This document shows, piece after piece, positions 26,900 to 29,596 of a DNA stretch of 29,596 bases. The stretch is from Chara braunii. Taxonomy: Eukaryota; Streptophyta; Charophyceae; Charales; Characeae. The translations under genes were made by a program, and so were the position numbers. The stretch's first letter is position 1; each line of letters starts with the position of its first letter. The notes under the pieces were generated by a model. The model was given only the letters and a program-made list of their open reading frames with translations, did not search any database and was not told the DNA's origin. The stretch is from positions 609,915 through 639,510 of the forward strand of contig BFEA01000690.1 in assembly GCA_003427395.1 (NCBI GenBank), given 5' to 3'.

Positions 26900-27333
26900 C
26901 ACCTCAAGTTTATCGCCACCACCTTTGGTGCGTCTACAACCAGTTTCGGGCCCTCCTTGACATTGAAGCAATCGGTAACTTTATCACCGACGCATGTGTC
27001 CGAAAAGCCGGTCTCACTTCTATCGATTATGACTCCCCGATTACCATTCACTTAGGGGACAAAGACACCGCCGTCGTAGTAGACCGCACGGTTCCCGAGA
27101 CCACCATGATTGTCGGAACCCTCCGCAGTCAGGTCTCATTCGATGTCATGCACTTGATGTGTGACATCGTTTTGGGAACACCTTGGCTGGACCACTACAT
27201 GCCATACTCATTCCACCCCAACTTCTTTTGCCTCACCACCCCCCCCGACACGCCCATCGACATCCCCTATTTCCCCCACCCTACCTCCCAAAACTCCATC
27301 ACTCCCTACCAGTTTCTCCACATGGCCCGTTAA
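26900..27333 (+). pseudogene. pol: Protease of element D
   Basis: In a new frame the active-site region reads FRALLDIEAIGNFITDACVR, Asp at 26959. The usual D-T/S-G-A is D-I-E-A, so two active-site residues are lost. Next come LGDKDTAVVV and CDIVLGTPWLDHY, the conserved end of the protease fold, and a Pro-rich spacer to TAA 27331-27333. A frameshift between Gag and this part lies between 26556 and 26900; I cannot place it more closely. Confidence 0.78.
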
Positions 27334-27702
27334 AACCCTGACTCCACCTACTATTGTCTTGTCCTTGATCGCGAACGCCCTGAGGACTTGCTCCCTACTG
27401 ACAAACCCGATCAAGCCCCCCCCTCCTACCCCGCCCTCAACCCCATCCTCGACGAGTTCAAGGACGTCTTTCCAGAGTCCTTGCCTGCTAGATTACCCCC
27501 GGATTGTGGTGTATACCATACCATTGATCTGGAACCAGGCCACTCTCCACCGTGCCGCCCTCCATACCAACTCTCCGTCCCGGAAGCCGAAGAAATGAAG
27601 TTGCAGCTCAATGAACTCCTTGAAAAAGGATTCATTAAGCCAAGCTCCTCCCCCTTCGGTACAAGCTGCCTTTTCGTGAGAAAGGCGGAACCTCAAAACT
27701 AA
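27334..27702 (+). pseudogene. pol: Linker and RT start of element D
   Basis: The frame continues past the TAA with DEFKDVFPESLPARLPP, HTIDLEPGHSPPCRPPYQLS and [19 protein letters not shown], then [10 protein letters not shown], the first RT block. It stops at TAA 27700-27702 because of a frameshift just before LRMCTDYR. Confidence 0.85.
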
Positions 27703-27704
27703 GG

Positions 27705-28350
27705 ATGTGCACAGACTACCGCGCCTTGAATCCGATCACAATCAAGAACAACTACCCCCTACCTCGGATCTCCGAGCTTCTTGATCGCCTCAGTGGAGCC
27801 AAATATTTCACCAAGATTGACCTCCACAGTGGCTTCTACCAGATCCGCATCCACGAGGAGGACATCCACAAGACCGCATTTCGTTCTCGCTTCGGGCAAT
27901 ACGAGTTCCTCGTAATGCCCTTCAGACTCACCAACGGCCTCGCCACATTCTAATCCACCATGAATCACATCTTCCATGACCTCCTCGAAGTCTGTGTCGT
28001 CGTCTACCTTGATGATATCCTTGTCTATAGCCCCACCTTTGAGTCCCACCTTAAGCACCTTCGCCAAGTCCTCTCTATCCTCAGAGAGCAAAAGTTATAC
28101 GCCAAGCTCAGCAAATGCACCTTTGCTGCCGCAAGCGTAGAATACCTTGGCCACATCATCTCTGCTGAAGGTATCCACATGGACCCCTCGAAGGTCACCG
28201 CCCTCGTTGAGTACCCCCCGCCCAAGACCCTACTCCAACTCAACTCATTCCTCGGCCTTGCCAACTATTACTGCCCCTTCATTTGCAACTTCTTCGACAT
28301 CTCTTAGCCACTCCACGAACTCACACGCAAGGAGGAGCCCTTCAAAAAAT
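27705..28350 (+). pseudogene. pol: Reverse transcriptase of element D
   Basis: RT motifs are [47 protein letters not shown] and the catalytic YLDD at 28005-28016, then LGHIISAEGI and NSFLGLANYYCPF. TAA at 27951 (likely CAA to TAA) and TAG at 28305 interrupt it. The Arg in MPFRLTN replaces the usual Gly. A frameshift near 28350 leads into RNase H. Confidence 0.88.
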
Positions 28351-28854
28351 TGGAACGACCGCCGTCAAAACGCCTTCGACTTCCTCAAACAAACCATCAC
28401 CACGGCCCCCGTCCTCAAGATCGCCGACCCCTCTCGACATTTCTACTTTACCACTGACACATCCGACTTCGCCATTGGAGTCGTCCTCTCACAACATGTT
28501 CCTCGCGATACCTCTGAAACCCCCTCCATCAAAGACTCCTCCACCCACCCCGAGGCTCCACCTAGAGAATACCCTATCGCCTTCGCAAGCGAGAAGCTCC
28601 TTCCCGCAGAGATGAACTACCCCTCCAACGAGAAGGAACTCCTTGCCGTGATTCACGCCCTCAAAGTCTGGCGCCCGTACCTCGACGGGCAATGCTTCAC
28701 AATTTGCAACGACAACACCATAGTCTCCTCCATTCTCACCAAGAAAGACATCACGCCCCACCAAGCCTGCTGGCTATACTTTCTTGCCCAATTCACATTT
28801 ACCATTTGCCACACTCCCGACAAAAGCAACCGTGTTGTCGATGCCCTCTCATGA
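28350..28854 (+). pseudogene. pol: RNase H of element D
   Basis: The segment reads NDRRQNAFDFLKQTITTAP, the catalytic Asp in FTTDTSDFAIG, Glu in NEKELLAV, NDNT and VVDALS. All four acidic positions appear present. A loop after the first strand is longer than in A-C (DTSETPSIKDSSTHPEAPP). It ends at TGA 28852-28854, where Arg is expected after DALS (likely CGA to TGA). Confidence 0.85.
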
Positions 28855-29596
28855 TGCCATGACCACAAGCCCCTTGAGAAAGTATACGCCTCCATGACCC
28901 ACATTGATCTCCTCCCATCGCTTCATCATCGATATACACAAGGATACCTCTCATGCCCCGACTTTTCCACCGTCTACAACAAGCTTCGTGACCTTGACCC
29001 TGTCCCTGACTACTCCCTCCACAACAATCTCCTCTACATTGACATCAAAGGCACTCGTTGACTTTGCATCCCCGACGCACGTGGCCTCCGTACCCAGCTC
29101 TTAGTCGAGCACCACGACGCCAAGACCGCGGGACATCTCGGGTTCCAGAAAACCTTTGACACCATCTCCCGCTACTTCCACTGGCCTTCCCTACTTGCCG
29201 ACATCAAAGCTTACATTCTCTCATGCCCCATATGCCAAGCCGTCAACCCTTCGAACCAGGCCAAACTCGGCAAGCTACAGTCATTGCCTATTCCCACTCA
29301 CCAATGGCAGTCCATCTCTATGGACTTCATGTGTGGTCTCCCCAAGACCGACCGTGGTCATGACTGCATCTATGTCATCGTCTGTTGCTGGACGAAACGC
29401 GCGCACTTCATCCCTTGCACTACTTCGCACAACGCCAAAGACGTCGCCACTCTCTTCTTTGATCATGCCGCACACCATCCTCCCCGAGAATATCATCAGT
29501 AAGCGGGATCCACGCTTTCTCTCACAATTCTGGAAACACCTTTTAAAAGCATACGGAACCACGCTCAAGTACATCACTGCATTCCACCCCCCGACC
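28855..29596 (+). pseudogene. pol: Integrase of element D, partial
   Basis: The frame gives LCIPDARGLRTQLL, the zinc finger with all four ligands (H in EHHDAKTAGHLG, then CPICQ), and the core start SMDFMCGLPKT. TGA at 29059 interrupts it. A shift near 29480 leads to ILPENIISKRDPRF and TTLKYITAFHP. The second catalytic Asp (normally S-D-R-D) is Lys here. The window ends before the Glu. Confidence 0.83.

Larger units (their letters stand above)
25205..29596 (+). mobile_element. Ty3/gypsy LTR retrotransposon D, 5' and central part
   Basis: Gag with knuckle, protease, RT, RNase H and integrase follow in order, cut by the window end inside integrase. The Pol is a different lineage from A, B and C (for example [20 protein letters not shown]). 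The coding strand is C-rich, with high C at third positions, unlike its neighbours. No LTR or PBS of its own is visible before gag; it may be truncated against the LTR of element C. Confidence 0.87.

Overview
The window is nuclear eukaryotic DNA made almost entirely of decayed transposable elements. I see no intact host gene, tRNA, rRNA or CRISPR array. Two primer-binding sites resemble the complement of initiator tRNA-Met (TGGTATCAGAGC), as in plant-lineage LTR retrotransposons. The Ty3/gypsy Pol style, together with my impression of similar hypothetical proteins, suggests a streptophyte, possibly a charophyte alga such as Chara. That is inference; no host gene confirms it.

Layout. (1) 1-3679, + strand: 3' part of Ty3/gypsy element A (RT, RNase H, integrase, chromo-like tail, polypurine tract, full 922-bp LTR). 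(2) 3680-6866: non-coding. It holds two T-tract repeats, a fragment of a terminal-inverted-repeat family, palindromes, three ~122-bp tandem repeats, and an array of about seven stem-loop units with conserved loops and covarying stems. (3) 6866-15239, - strand: element B, same family as A, with a truncated 3' LTR, PPT, broken pol and gag, a ~1.27-kb leader, PBS and a full 921-bp 5' LTR. (4) 15240-16400: LTR-like end plus PBS of another + strand element, carrying a (TTC)24 microsatellite, then a leader with a 51-bp duplication containing perfect splice-donor consensus. (5) 16400-19770: non-LTR retrotransposon (LINE) ORF2 remnant, split by a ~605-bp terminal-inverted-repeat element. (6) ~19800-25200, + strand: Ty3/gypsy element C, gag to chromo-like tail, PPT and the start of a 3' LTR. 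(7) ~25205-29596, + strand: Ty3/gypsy element D, gag to integrase, cut by the window end.

The genes do not form a host pathway. Each element once encoded Gag (particle), protease, reverse transcriptase/RNase H (cDNA synthesis) and integrase; the LINE encoded a target-primed RT. All are now broken by nonsense codons, frameshifts or lost catalytic residues. Most nonsense codons fit C-to-T or G-to-A change, as expected for methylated, silenced repeats. The most unusual content is the stem-loop-rich block at 4969-6866, especially the covarying hairpin array at 6304-6866, which no coding feature explains.
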